Shown in pieces: positions 30,764 to 42,173 of a stretch of 64,000 bases of DNA (within the stretch, counting starts at the first letter, position 1; each line of letters starts with the position of its first letter). The stretch spans positions 19,825,115-19,889,114 of the forward strand of contig OX463865.1 of NCBI GenBank assembly GCA_949825065.1. The letters are read 5' to 3'. The notes beneath the pieces are model-generated. The model saw nothing but the letters and a program-made list of their open reading frames with translations. It searched no databases and was not told the origin of the DNA. The position numbers and the translations under genes were made by a program. The stretch is from Odontocerum albicorne. Taxonomy: Eukaryota; Arthropoda; Insecta; Trichoptera; Odontoceridae.

Positions 30764-31704
30764 GTCTCCGTGATATACTGCATTGTAATTCATTATTCAA
30801 GTCACCTGAATAAAATGTTAATGAAAGGATGTATTTTCCTTCATCACCACCTCTTCCCGACTTCCGACATAACACTGACCTTATGTGACTTGGAAAATTA
30901 TATTTATTTATTGAATTAACGACACAACAGTGTCTTTATATACAAATTAACATGTGACAGGTTATACGAGTACTTCAAATTATTGACAAATAATACAAAA
31001 CTTTATCTTGAACTAAGATGAAGATACAAAAAGCTGTAGTAATAATATATTACAGTCATTGTTTTAAAATTATTTAATATTTATATGTATCTTTAAGTTC
31101 AATATATATTATGTATGTATACCACAAAATATTACCAAACTTCACCAAGCAGACTTACGTAATTGTCCAAGACTTATTTTATAGAGGTAAAGAACTCAGA
31201 TTTGTTTTTAGTGGAATAACGCATACATAGAACAAATATTGGATTTTTTGAGAATTTTGTGGGAATTTTATGGATAGATATTGAGATAGGTATAGAAAAC
31301 ACATGGCCTCATTAGTAGAATGAAATGCAAGTTGCTTTGCAGAATTAAAACCTTCATACATGTTGATGCAGGGTTACTCAACTCCAGGGGCAAAGTATTG
31401 TCCTTAATGTTTTGTTTATATTACGTTATTTATATTAATAAAGGAGAGCACAAAGCTAGTAGCTATTTCTAAATATTGTTGTAATATTCTGTCGAATTCT
31501 ATATATACTTATATTAAAAATATCTAAATTGTTGCAAAACTCGTTTCCAAGTCTTTGCATACGAATTATAGAGGAGTTGATTTTATAATTAGTATAGCAA
31601 TTTTCGGTATAAAAGGGATTGAGCTGTCTTGTGGATCTAGTGGGAATACGAAATGAAATACTTGCGAGTAAGTGAATGTTAATTATCTTTATTTTTGTCC
31701 ACAG
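30764..31704. other. No gene recognised; AT-rich, apparently single-copy
   Basis: I find no transposon motif. The minus frames 31179-31361 and 31456-31767 are short and featureless. Confidence 0.4.
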
Positions 31705-31850
31705 ATGGCGACCACAATGAAGAACCAAGTGTAAAAAAGAAACAAGTCCACAAAACAGCACTACCAAATATGTTACACAGAATACGACTCAAGAAAAATT
31801 ATAAGATTTTCAAGAAAATGGATCAAAATCCTTTAAAGGACAGTTTATGA
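31705..31850 (+). CDS. Candidate 3'-terminal coding exon of an unknown gene
   Basis: A good acceptor (TTATTTTTGTCCACAG, 31689-31704) precedes 48 open codons in the frame starting at 31707. They read 'GDHNEEPSVKKKQVHKT', 'LPNMLHRIRLKKNYKIF' and 'MDQNPLKDSL', then TGA at 31848. The composition is basic and lysine-rich and differs from the AT-rich surroundings. I do not recognise the protein and no partner exon was found upstream. It lies 505 bases before the PHLDB start codon on the same strand, so it could be the end of a neighbouring gene or a chance frame. Confidence 0.3.
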
Positions 31851-32355
31851 TTTTAAGAAGAAAGTGTTTTTACTTAAATTTTACTTCGCTCTTTTTTGAT
31901 AATCAATTTTCTAATGAAGTTCTTCGTCGAAATTATTCAAAAGCGAATTATTAAAGAAAGATAAAAAAAATTGTCTGTCAAAAATTCATTGATTGATTGA
32001 TTTGCTATCATTGTCAAAGTATTAGATAAAAATATATCAGATTATTTACAACTGAATATTAGAGAGTCATCAGAATCATTAAGAATTTTTTTTAAATATC
32101 AGAATTATTAACACATTTTCACAACATTCCAATAATTTGTTTGATATAGTTATCAGAATATATACTTGAGATCTGGTACTCGAAATATAATAGAGGAAAT
32201 CCATAGTTGTATTTTTTAGATCTGATAATTACAGTTTGAGAAGAGATAATTCAGGTTGAAGAGTTGAATATATACTGATAACTTCTGAAGGTAAATTGAG
32301 ATGAGTTAGAATAGTGTTACAATGGCAGCGTAACACTTGGTGGTGCGTGGAAGAG

Positions 32356-32429
32356 ATGTCAGGACTTCAACACTCCGTTGAAACTGAGGTGGCCGGAGTG
32401 GATGTCCAAGAAAGGGGGAACTCCCTTAG
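32356..32429 (+). CDS. PHLDB/LL5-like protein, coding exon 1 (start)
   Basis: Start codon ATG at 32356; the next in-frame stop upstream is at 32302-32304, with no other ATG between, so this is the first possible start. It codes 'MSGLQHSVETEVAG', then 'VDVQERGNSL', and ends with two bases of a split codon (AG) before the donor GTTTGC at 32430. Joined to exon 2 it gives 'ERGNSLRVATNTPHLVSLG', aligning residue for residue with the 'lead-in to PHLVSLG' of vertebrate PHLDB proteins as I know them. That alignment plus the phase-2 match is why I assign this exon. An upstream three-codon frame (ATGGCAGCGTAA at 32322) could act as a minimal uORF. Being the shortest exon, it would be missed by ORF finding. 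Confidence 0.7.
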
Positions 32430-32495
32430 GTTTGCATAATTAATTATTTTTCTTGAACTCATTTTACACTTAGTCTTAATTACAATATAAGTCCA

Positions 32496-33194
32496 TTAAG
32501 GGGGTGTTCTACTCTAGAGGCGTGAATTTCGGGCGTTGTTTCAGACTTAATAAAAAAAATGTTTTTCCTATACATGTTTTAGTTTGTTTATTGATGATTT
32601 GAGAATATACAAAAAAAAATTCAAGATGTTATCAGCTGTTATATCTTGTAAAAAAAATGGGGTGAGCTGGTCGACATGATTGTAGCCCTTTTGTAAATCT
32701 GAAACAAAAATGATACACAGTTTCTTGATAAAAAATAATATCGTTATAGTTGGTACCAAAGAGTAAAATAAAACGTAAAATGTCGGCTGCCTGAAATTAA
32801 TTGAAACTTTTTTACTCTTTTTTTGTAATTTTTTTAAAATAGTAAAAAATTAGTTTTTAATTTTCCAAGGTAGGGACGATATAAAAACATTTATCAAAGT
32901 TTCATACCAAATTTGAAGGCAATCGGTTGGATAGAACTTGAGATTTTATGTCGACCAGGTCGAAAAAAGTAATTTCGAGAAAAACGCGTTTAAAGTTTTG
33001 AGAATATTGTCTGAGTCATTCCGGTGCGGCGTAATTGCTGCCTCATTTATAGCTATAACTTCGTAAATATTGAGAATTTTAAAATTTCATTTTGAGAACA
33101 TATTCTTAAAGGTCTAAACTTGAAGAATATGCAAAAAAAATAACGATTTTTTATCAAATTTCTCGAGTACTATAGAATACCGAATACCCCTTAA
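32496..33194. mobile_element. TTAA-flanked non-autonomous DNA transposon in PHLDB intron 1
   Basis: TTAAGGGGGTGTTCTACTCT at the left, and its imperfect inverse ending TACCCCTTAA at 33185-33194. The interior is AT-rich and non-coding. TTAA targets and G-run ends suggest a piggyBac-type or related element. Confidence 0.6.
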
Positions 33195-33439
33195 TTCGAA
33201 ATTAAGGGCACCAAATTTCACAATTAAAATTTGAATTACGAATTAATTACACGATCACTTAAATAACAATTTGAATTCGTGAACATTTTTTTTACAGTAG
33301 AAATAATACAAATCAAATAAAATTTTGTTGATATATTTTCACAGTATTGAGACATAATAACAAATTTAACGGTCAAAAAAATATAGGTCCTTTTTTTCAT
33401 GGGCAGCCAAGGTGTACGAATTGAAAAAAATACACTATA

Positions 33440-33520
33440 ATTGTTGTTTATAGTTAAGGCATTAACGTTGTGGAGGTTTAAAGACATTGTAATTTATTTT
33501 TAACAAACACTGTTTATTCC

Positions 33521-33569
<49 letters not shown>

Positions 33570-33760
33570 ACGGTATAACCCTACCGGTTTCAAGGCTTTC
33601 ACCTCATCTTCAGGGGAGCGCAAACAAGTCTTGTTTGCGCTCCCCTGAAGATGAGGTGAAAGCCTTGAAACCGGTAGGGTTATACCGTCATAAAAAAAAA
33701 AAAAAAAAAAAAAAAGTGGAATAAACAGTGTTTGTTAAAAATAAATTACAACACTATAAT
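33440..33760. mobile_element. Near-perfect hairpin of two Penelope terminal repeats
   Basis: Two copies of the terminal repeat face each other around CGCAAACAAGTCTTGTTTGCG-like symmetry at 33620-33640. The left arm carries a run of 44 T (33523-33566), the right arm 24 A (33692-33715). Otherwise the arms match almost base for base over about 110 bases. It lies in intron 1 of the PHLDB gene. Confidence 0.85.
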
Positions 33761-34284
33761 TGTCACTTACTTGATTTTGACACGGTCAATTGTTAACACA
33801 TATTAACTTTTTAACGTTCACACGTGTAATATAAATATTATGATGTCACTGGTTTTTATTTGGTCGCGCACTTGATTACGATATTGTAATCAAAGTTTTT
33901 GGTGAATGTTCACAGTTGAGATATTATAAAAAGTTAAATTAAAAAATATATTTTATCACTCATAACAACTTAGGTGGAGGCAGGATTGAAATGAACCGCC
34001 CCAAAATCCGCTGGATTGGTGTAATTCTTAAGTTCTAAGAAGCTCTCTACTAAAGGGTGTTGATGAATACTTTACATATATAATGAGAAAGGAAAAAGGA
34101 CGGCTATATCATGGATAGCCAAAACATATGGTAGTTACTAGTATAGACATTCACATTGCCAGCAGGGGTTGCGTATTCACTCATGCTAGAAAGGGTTCAA
34201 GAAAAGATTTCTCCATTATCGCTACATGAGAGAGTCTGGATATTATCCCTGGCTTTATCCAAGTGTCTTCTTACTGAGGATAAT
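33761..34284. other. Intron 1 sequence, nothing recognised
   Basis: AT-rich, no motif in any frame, no repeat partner seen. Confidence 0.4.
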
Positions 34285-34440
34285 TAGTTACATATCATTA
34301 GAGAGTAGAAGATCTCTTCGATTGGGGATGTTTAGTTACATATCATTAGAGAGTGCAAGATCTCTTCGATTGGGGATGTTTAGTTACATATCATTAGAGA
34401 GTGCAAGATCTCTAATGATATGTAACTAAACATTAGAGAG
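34285..34440. repeat. 48-bp tandem repeat ending in a hairpin
   Basis: Three units containing TTAGTTACATATCATTAGAG spaced 48 bases (34285, 34333, 34381), followed by the inverted form (CTAATGATATGTAACTAAAC). The frame stays open across the units, but no protein is supported. Confidence 0.8.
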
Positions 34441-34546
34441 TAAAGCTACTCATATGGAGTTACATGTTCCTATAGTTAGGCCAACGTTATACATTTTTAC
34501 AATTGTTTTATCAAATAAGTCTTAAAATTTCTAATTGTTTTATATA

Positions 34547-35477
34547 CGAGGCATATCCAGAAAGTAAGTGTACTGAATTTTTGTAGGTTACAATTTTTTT
34601 TATTTAAACAAAAAAATTACGTGGTTACCTTAGTACATATGTAAGCTATTTTTTGACATAGTCGCCATTCCTCTCAATGCAGGTGGTGAAGCGGGGTATC
34701 AACTTTTTGATGCCTTCCTCGAAGAAGTTTCCCGCCAACCCCTCCATCCACTTCTCCACCTCCTCTTTTAGCTCCTCGTCGGTTGAAAACCTTTTTCTAC
34801 CCATGTGCAGCTTCAGGGAGGTAAAGAGATAGTAGTCTGAAGGTGCTAGATCAGGGGAATGCGCGGGATGGTTCAGGACATCCCATTTAAACGAGGCGAG
34901 CAGTTCCGTCTGGCATTGTTGTGCAGCAGGCAGACTCCCATTGTCAGCATGCCTCTCCTCTTGTTCTGAATCGCCCTCCGCAATTTTTTTAGGGTCTCAC
35001 AGTATCTTGCAGAGTTGATGGTCTCCCCTTTAGGCATATATTCAATTAAAATTATGCCTTGACAGCCCCAAAACACGGATGCCATGATTTTCTTGGCTGA
35101 AATTGTGGTTTTGAACTTTTTGGCGGAGGGTGAAGAGGTGTGACGCCACTGTTGAGACTGCCTTTTGGTTTCAGGCGTGTAGTGTGCAACCCAAGTTTCA
35201 TCTCCAGTAACGATGGAGCGGAGAAATTCATCTCCATGGAGTTTGCAGCGCCTTAAAAACTCTTGCCCGGCCTCCACTCGATTCAACTTGGCGGGAGGTT
35301 GGATTGACATTTTTCACGAAACGTGTTGTCGCGTTGACACTTCTCAACGTACTGACCTCGAACCGGTCTCGTTGCGGAGGGAAGGGTCAAGCTACACGGA
35401 AGTGTAGCCAACATGTCGAAAATAAAATCCATCCGGTCGTGAGAGCCTCAGTACACTTACTTTGTGGATACGCCTCG
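34547..35477 (-). mobile_element. SETMAR-type mariner, 5'-deleted, in PHLDB intron 1
   Basis: 931 bases; CGAGGCATATCCAGAAAGTA at the left and inverted CGAGGCGTATCCACAAAGTA at the right, TA at 34545-34546 and 35478-35479. It lies antisense to the host gene. Confidence 0.9.
34600..35325 (-). pseudogene. Mariner transposase catalytic half
   Basis: Open frame 35310-34873: 'SIVTGDETWVAHYTPETK' keeps the first catalytic aspartate. 'KIMASVFWGCQGIILIEYMP' is intact in form. The second site reads 'LHNNARRN' where the family has HDNA, so the second aspartate is asparagine. A frameshift or stop at 34873 precedes the third. The N-terminal DNA-binding half is absent. Inactive on three counts. Confidence 0.85.
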
Positions 35478-35604
35478 TATGTTTTTTTTGCACTTTTTTA
35501 AGTTTGATCCTTGTACAAATTAGAGAAAACTGTAATGTGCAAAGGACTTGAAAAAAAAAATTAATAAATATCTCTCCGTCTTCATACAAACTTTAGATCT
35601 TTGT

Positions 35605-36075
35605 AATTTGTTTTATCAAACACTGTTTATTCAACTTTTTGTAACGATATAACCCTACCGGTTTCAAGGCTTTCATCTCATCTTCAGCGGAGCACAAACA
35701 AGACTGATTGGCTAACGAGACTGACACAAACAAGGTAAATTGAACAGATTAGAGGCCCTAGAAATTTCTAAGTCAGTACATCGAGGCGAACATCTGGTAA
35801 AAACATATATCCCAAAAATCTCTCCGCTGCTGGCCGAAATCGTTCCATGCCTCCCTCAGTCCCCGACCCGAATGCCCCCAACCGTTAGAAGCGTGTATAT
35901 GGTACCAGTTCGAACAGAATTCAGTCTTGTTTGTGCTCCCCTGAAGATGAGGTGTGCACCTTGAAACCGGTAGGGTTATACCGTTACATAAAGTGGAATA
36001 AACAGAGTTTGATAAAACAAATTACAATGTCTTTAAACCTCCACAACGTTAATGCCTTAACTATAAACAAAATAC
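35605..36075. mobile_element. Penelope-like copy with inverted left terminal repeat, next to PHLDB exon 2
   Basis: 35605-35715 is the terminal repeat in minus orientation; 35735-36075 is the coding end ('LEALEISKSVHRGEHLVKTY') and terminal repeat in plus orientation, with CTGAAGATGAGGTGTGCACC. It ends 60 bases before the exon 2 acceptor. Confidence 0.75.
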
Positions 36076-36134
36076 TTTCGATCTTTGTTAGAAATTTACT
36101 TGATAATGTTATAATGGTGTGCTTTGGTTTTCAG

Positions 36135-36217
36135 GGTTGCCACCAACACTCCACATTTGGTCAGCTTGGGGTGTGGCCGACTTAGTACGGCTGTTACTAT
36201 TCACCCCATCAAGCAGG
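36135..36217 (+). CDS. PHLDB/LL5-like protein, coding exon 2 (start of FHA domain)
   Basis: Acceptor GGTTTTCAG (36126-36134) and donor GTGAGT (36218). The first base completes the AG|G codon of exon 1, then 'VATNTPHLVSLGCGRLSTAV' and 'TIHPIKQ', and one base (G) of a split glycine codon. 'PHLVSLG.GRLSTA' is a hallmark of the PHLDB FHA domain's first strands in vertebrates. The correct frame is open only within the exon. Residues 25-52 of the protein. Confidence 0.9.
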
Positions 36218-36269
36218 GTGAGTATCCAAACATCTATAGTATTTCCTCTCATTTTTTAGCTCAAAGCTT

Positions 36270-39200
36270 AAACGGTTCTCTAATTATTTTAGTATTTTAG
36301 TCTCTCCTTTGTTCGCCAAACAGCTCAGTTCTAATGTTTCATCTTGTTAAGTATCCTGGGATAATATTATTGGATCCTCTTCTGTATATTTATTTATTAA
36401 ACTCTTCTCTAATTACATTAGTCTTTTAGTGTCTCCTTTGTTCGCCAAACAGCTCAGTTCTAATGTTTCATCTTGTTAAGTATCCTGGGATAATATTATT
36501 GGATCCTCTTCTGTATATTTATTTATTAAACTCTTCTCTAATTACATTAGTCTTTTAGTGTCTCCTTTGTTCGCCAAACAGCTCAGTTCTAATGTTTCAT
36601 CTTGTTAAGTATCCTTGGGATGATATTGTATATTGATTTATTAAACTCTTCTCTAATTACATTAGTCTTTTAGTGTCTCCTTTGTTCGCCAAACAGCTCA
36701 GTTCTAATGTTTCATCTTGTTAAGTATCCTTGGGATGATATTGTATATTGATTTATTAAACTCTTCTCTAATTACATTAGTCTTTTAGTGTCTCCTTTGT
36801 TCGCCAAACAGCTCAGTTCTAATGTTTCATCTTGTTAAGTATCCTTGGGATGATATTGTATATTGATTTATTAAACTCTTCTCTAATTACATTAGTCTTT
36901 TAGTGTCTCCTTTGTTCGCCAAACAGCTCAGTTCTAATGTTTCATCTTGTTAAGTATCCTTGGGATGATATTGTATATTGATTTATTAAACTCTTCTCTA
37001 ATTACATTAGTCTTTTAGTGTCTCCTTTGTTCGCCAAACAGCTCAGTTCTAATGTTTCATCTTGTTAAGTATCCTTGGGATGATATTGTATATTGATTTA
37101 TTAAACTCTTCTCTAATTACATTAGTCTTTTAGTGTCTCCTTTGTTCGCCAAACAGCTCAGTTCTAATGTTTCATCTTGTTAAGTATCCTTGGGATGATA
37201 TTGTATATTGATTTATTAAACTCTTCTCTAATTACATTAGTCTTTTAGTGTCTCCTTTGTTCGCCAAACAGCTCAGTTCTAATGTTTCATCTTGTTAAGT
37301 ATCCTTGGGATGATATTGTATATTGATTTATTAAACTCTTCTCTAATTACATTAGTCTTTTAGTGTCTCCTTTGTTCGCCAAACAGCTCAGTTCTAATGT
37401 TTCATCTTGTTAAGTATCCTTGGGATGATATTGTATATTGATTTATTAAACTCTTCTCTAATTACATTAGTCTTTTAGTGTCTCCTTTGTTCGCCAAACA
37501 GCTCAGTTCTAATGTTTCATCTTGTTAAGTATCCTTGGGATGATATTGTATATTGATTTATTAAACTCTTCTCTAATTACATTAGTCTTTTAGTGTCTCC
37601 TTTGTTCGCCAAACAGCTCAGTTCTAATGTTTCATCTTGTTAAGTATCCTTGGGATGATATTGTATATTGATTTATTAAACTCTTCTCTAATTACATTAG
37701 TCTTTTAGTGTCTCCTTTGTTCGCCAAACAGCTCAGTTCTAATGTTTCATCTTGTTAAGTATCCTTGGGATGATATTGTATATTGATTTATTAAACTCTT
37801 CTCTAATTACATTAGTCTTTTAGTGTCTCCTTTGTTCGCCAAACAGCTCAGTTCTAATGTTTCATCTTGTTAAGTATCCTTGGGATGATATTGTATATTG
37901 ATTTATTAAACTCTTCTCTAATTACATTAGTCTTTTAGTGTCTCCTTTGTTCGCCAAACAGCTCAGTTCTAATGTTTCATCTTGTTAAGTATCCTGGGAT
38001 AATATTATTGGATCCTCTTCTGTATATTTATTTATTAAACTCTTCTCTAATTACATTAGTCTTTTAGTCTCTCCTTTGTTCGCCAAACAGCTCAGTTCTA
38101 ATGTTTCATCTTGTTAAGTATCCTGGGATAATATTATTGGATCATCTTCTGTATATTTATTTATTAAACTCTTCTCTAATTACATTAGTCTTTTAGTGTC
38201 TCCTTTGTTTGCCAAACAGCTCAGTTCTAATGTTTCATCTTGTTAAGTATCCTGGGATAATATTATTGGATCCTCTTCTGTATATTTATTTATTAAACTC
38301 TTCTCTAATTACATTAGTCTTTTAGTGTCTCCTTTGTTCGCCAAACAGCTCAGTTCTAATGTTTCATCTTGTTAAGTATCCTGGGATAATATTATTGGAT
38401 CCTCTTCTGTATATTTATTTATTAAACTCTTCTCTAATTACATTAGTCTTTTAGTGTCTCCTTTGTTCGCCAAACAGCTCAGTTCTAATGTTTCATCTTG
38501 TTAAGTATCCTGGGATAATATTATTGGATCCTCTTCTGTATATTTATTTATTAAACTCTTCTCTAATTACATTAGTCTTTTAGTCTCTCCTTTGTTCGCC
38601 AAACAGCTCAGTTCTAATGTTTCATCTTGTTAAGTATCCTGGGATAATATTATTGGATCATCTTCTGTATATTTATTTATTAAACTCTTCTCTAATTACA
38701 TTAGTCTTTTAGTGTCTCCTTTGTTTGCCAAACAGCTCAGTTCTAATGTTTCATCTTGTTAAGTATCCTGGGATAATATTATTGGATCCTCTTCTGTTTA
38801 TTTATTTATTAAACTCTTCTCTAATTACATTAGTCTTTTAGTGTCTCCTTTGTTCGCCAAACAGCTCAGTTCTAATGTTTCATCTTGTTAAGTATCCTGG
38901 GATAATATTATTGGATCCTCTTCTATATATTTATTTATTAAACTCTTCTCTAATTACATTAGTCTTTTAGTGTCTCCTTTGTTTGCCAAACAGCTCAGTT
39001 CTAATGTTTCATCTTGTTAAGTATCCTGGGATAATATTATTGGATCCTCTTCTGTATATTTATTTATTAAACTCTTCTCTAATTACATTAGTCTTTTAGT
39101 GTCTCCTTTGTTCGCCAAACAGCTCAGTTCTAATGTTTCATCTTGTTAAGTATCCTGGGATAATATTATTGGATCCTCTTCTGTATATTTATTTATTAAA

Positions 39201-41050
39201 CTCTTCTCTAATTACATTAGTCTTTTAGTCTCTCCTTTGTTCGCCAAACAGCTCAGTTCTAATGTTTCATCTTGTTAAGTATCCTGGGATAATATTATTG
39301 GATCATCTTCTGTATATTTATTTATTAAACTCTTCTCTAATTACATTAGTCTTTTAGTGTCTCCTTTGTTTGCCAAACAGCTCAGTTCTAATGTTTCATC
39401 TTGTTAAGTATCCTGGGATAATATTATTGGATCCTCTTCTGTTTATTTATTTATTAAACTCTTCTCTAATTACATTAGTCTTTTAGTGTCTCCTTTGTTC
39501 GCCAAACAGCTCAGTTCTAATGTTTCATCTTGTTAAGTATCCTGGGATAATATTATTGGATCCTCTTCTATATATTTATTTATTAAACTCTTCTCTAATT
39601 ACATTAGTCTTTTAGTGTCTCCTTTGTTTGCCAAACAGCTCAGTTCTAATGTTTCATCTTGTTAAGTATCCTGGGATAATATTATTGGATCATCTTCTGT
39701 ATATTTATTTATTAAACTCTTCTCTAATTACATTAGTCTTTTAGTGTCTCCTTTGTTTGCCAAACAGCTCAGTTCTAATGTTTCATCTTGTTAAGTATCC
39801 TGGGATAATATTATTGGATCCTCTTCTGTATATTTATTTATTAAACTCTTCTCTAATTACATTAGTCTTTTAGTGTCTCCTTTGTTCGCCAAACAGCTCA
39901 GTTCTAATGTTTCATCTTGTTAAGTATCCTGGGATAATATTATTGGATCCTCTTCTGTATATTTATTTATTAAACTCTTCTCTAATTACATTAGTCTTTT
40001 AGTGTCTCCTTTGTTCGCCAAACAGCTCAGTTCTAATGTTTCATCTTGTTAAGTATCCTGGGATAATATTATTGGATCCTCTTCTGTATATTTATTTATT
40101 AAACTCTTCTCTAATTACATTAGTCTTTTAGTCTCTCCTTTGTTCGCCAAACAGCTCAGTTCTAATGTTTCATCTTGTTAAGTATCCTGGGATAATATTA
40201 TTGGATCATCTTCTGTATATTTATTTATTAAACTCTTCTCTAATTACATTAGTCTTTTAGTGTCTCCTTTGTTTGCCAAACAGCTCAGTTCTAATGTTTC
40301 ATCTTGTTAAGTATCCTGGGATAATATTATTGGATCCTCTTCTGTTTATTTATTTATTAAACTCTTCTCTAATTACATTAGTCTTTTAGTGTCTCCTTTG
40401 TTCGCCAAACAGCTCAGTTCTAATGTTTCATCTTGTTAAGTATCCTGGGATAATATTATTGGATCCTCTTCTATATATTTATTTATTAAACTCTTCTCTA
40501 ATTACATTAGTCTTTTAGTGTCTCCTTTGTTTGCCAAACAGCTCAGTTCTAATGTTTCATCTTGTTAAGTATCCTGGGATAATATTATTGGATCCTCTTC
40601 TGTATATTTATTTATTAAACTCTTCTCTAATTACATTAGTCTTTTAGTGTCTCCTTTGTTCGCCAAACAGCTCAGTTCTAATGTTTCATCTTGTTAAGTA
40701 TCCTGGGATAATATTATTGGATCCTCTTCTATATATTTATTTATTAAACTCTTCTCTAATTACATCAGTCTTTTAGTGTCTCCTTTGTTCGCCAAACAGC
40801 TCAGTTCTAATGTTACATCTTGTTAAGTATCCTGGGATAATATTATTGGATCATCTTCTGTATATTTATTTATTAAACTCTTCTCTAATTACATTAGTCT
40901 TTTAGTGTCTCCTTTGTTTGCCAAACAGCTCAGTTCTAATGTTTCATCTTGTTAAGTATCCTGGGATGATATTGTTGGATCCTCTTCTGTATATTTATTT
41001 ATTAAACTCTTCTCTAATTACATTAGTCTTTTAGTGTCTCCTTTGTTCGC
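36270..41050. repeat. 4.8-kb intronic tandem array, 115- and 129-bp units
   Basis: About 39 units of one sequence anchored by AAACTCTTCTCTAATTACAT. Units from 36528 to 37907 are 115 bases (12 copies, tail CCTTGGGATGATATTGTATA). Those before (36270, 36399) and after (24 full copies from 37908 to 41003, plus a partial) are 129 bases (tail CCTGGGATAATATTATTGGA). Units are almost identical. Four variable sites (AGTGTC/AGTCTC, TTCGCC/TTTGCC, GATCCTC/GATCATC, GTATAT/GTTTAT/ATATAT) recur in order. No coding frame. It fills most of PHLDB intron 2. Confidence 0.98.
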
Positions 41051-41067
41051 CAGCTGTTCGCTAACAT

Positions 41068-41398
41068 TTTATGTATTGTAATCTCCGGAAACGGTGATGT
41101 TAATTGCCCACCAAGATCATGTGATCTGACACCGTTGGACTATTTACTCTGGGGTTACGTGCAAAGCCAGGTCTATAAGAATGACCCCAATCAATTCCTA
41201 AGCTGAAGGACGAAATTATTAGCGTTATTGGTGAGTTAGATCCGCAATTATGACAAAATTTCATCGAAAATTTTGACAAAAGAGTGTACATCTGTGGAGC
41301 TGCAAGAGGTGGACATTTGTCGGATATTGTTTTTCGTGTTTAAATGTCATACGTTATATTTCAATGATCAATAAAAAGTTTCTTCAATGATCAATGAA
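41068..41398 (+). mobile_element. Tc1/mariner-type fragment abutting PHLDB exon 3
   Basis: Translates with frameshifts to 'DLTPLDYFLWGYVQSQVYK', 'DEIISVIGELD' and 'FHRKF', a DDxD transposase C-terminus. It matches (inverted) 53380-53680 and 60285-60570. The terminal repeat remnant GAAAGACCCTTTA is at 41395-41407, about 20 bases before the exon 3 acceptor. Confidence 0.8.
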
Positions 41399-41427
41399 AG
41401 ACCCTTTATTTAAGATTTATCTTCCAG

Positions 41428-41601
41428 GTAGGGTGACTATCGGCTCAGAAGGCTCATCGGACATCAGGATCCAGGGCACCGGAGTGCAGGTGTCACACTG
41501 TCACATCGAGAACTCCCACGGGGTGGTCACTCTTTACCCACTTTCTGGGGACACCACAGTTGATGGGGTTTTGGTGGACAAGCCTATTAGGTTGTCACAA
41601 G
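41428..41601 (+). CDS. PHLDB/LL5-like protein, coding exon 3 (FHA core)
   Basis: Acceptor TTATCTTCCAG (41417-41427), donor GTAAAA (41602). It completes the glycine codon of exon 2 and reads 'RVTIGSEGSSDIRIQGTGV', 'QVSHCHIENSHGVVTLYPL' and 'DGVLVDKPIRLSQ'. FHA features are visible: the R-x-x-x-G turn (RVTIG) and the S-x-x-H signature (SHCH) that forms the phosphothreonine pocket in this fold. Residues 53-110. The family uses this domain near its N-terminus; the function in LL5 proteins is cortical and microtubule-linked scaffolding, and the exact ligand is not known from sequence. An ATG at 41394 lies in transposon sequence upstream of the acceptor and is not the start. Confidence 0.95.
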
Positions 41602-42173
41602 GTAAAATAATTGTTCTACCCCTTTTCCCTTATAGTAAAGTTATAATCTGTTTTGTCAAAACACTTGCAATATTGACTCCCAGTGTTAATTTTACATACA
41701 TACATATTTAACCAGCACATCTTACCAGCAGCAGCGGCCGGTCTAGAGGTGCGCTGAACCGGAGAAATAATTCGCAATAATTATATATACGCAAACATGA
41801 CTTCCAAAAATGTTAAATATTTGTATAGATTAAATATCTATAAGAAATAGTATGAGTATTTTTATTTAAGTGAAAATTTGAAAAAAATTTAAAATAAAAT
41901 ATACAAAAATATTCCTTTCAAATTGACCGGCCAAGTTTGCCAATACTACCGGAGCGATCTCCAATACGCACCGGACGGAAACGCTTATTCATATAGGGCA
42001 GACAGAGACATACGGTAAACCGTGAGACAGCGATATTTCATATTTTTTATTACTGTCTTTTTTTACTCATATCAATTTTGCATTTTTAGTCATATATATA
42101 GTTTTGTTTAAATTTTTTTCTGACATATATTATTTTGGCCCTTAATACCCCGTTTATTGGAAGAATATACTGC
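41602..42173. other. Intron 3, left part
   Basis: Non-coding; has CGG-rich patches (41740-41765, 41930-42000) but no recognisable element. Confidence 0.5.

Noticed and set aside
36270..41050. CRISPR array
   Set aside because: Units are direct and contiguous with no unique spacers, and the window is eukaryotic; this is a tandem repeat.
41394..41711. FHA protein starting with ATG at 41394
   Set aside because: The ATG is in transposon sequence; a splice acceptor at 41426-41427 and exon 2 upstream explain the FHA start.
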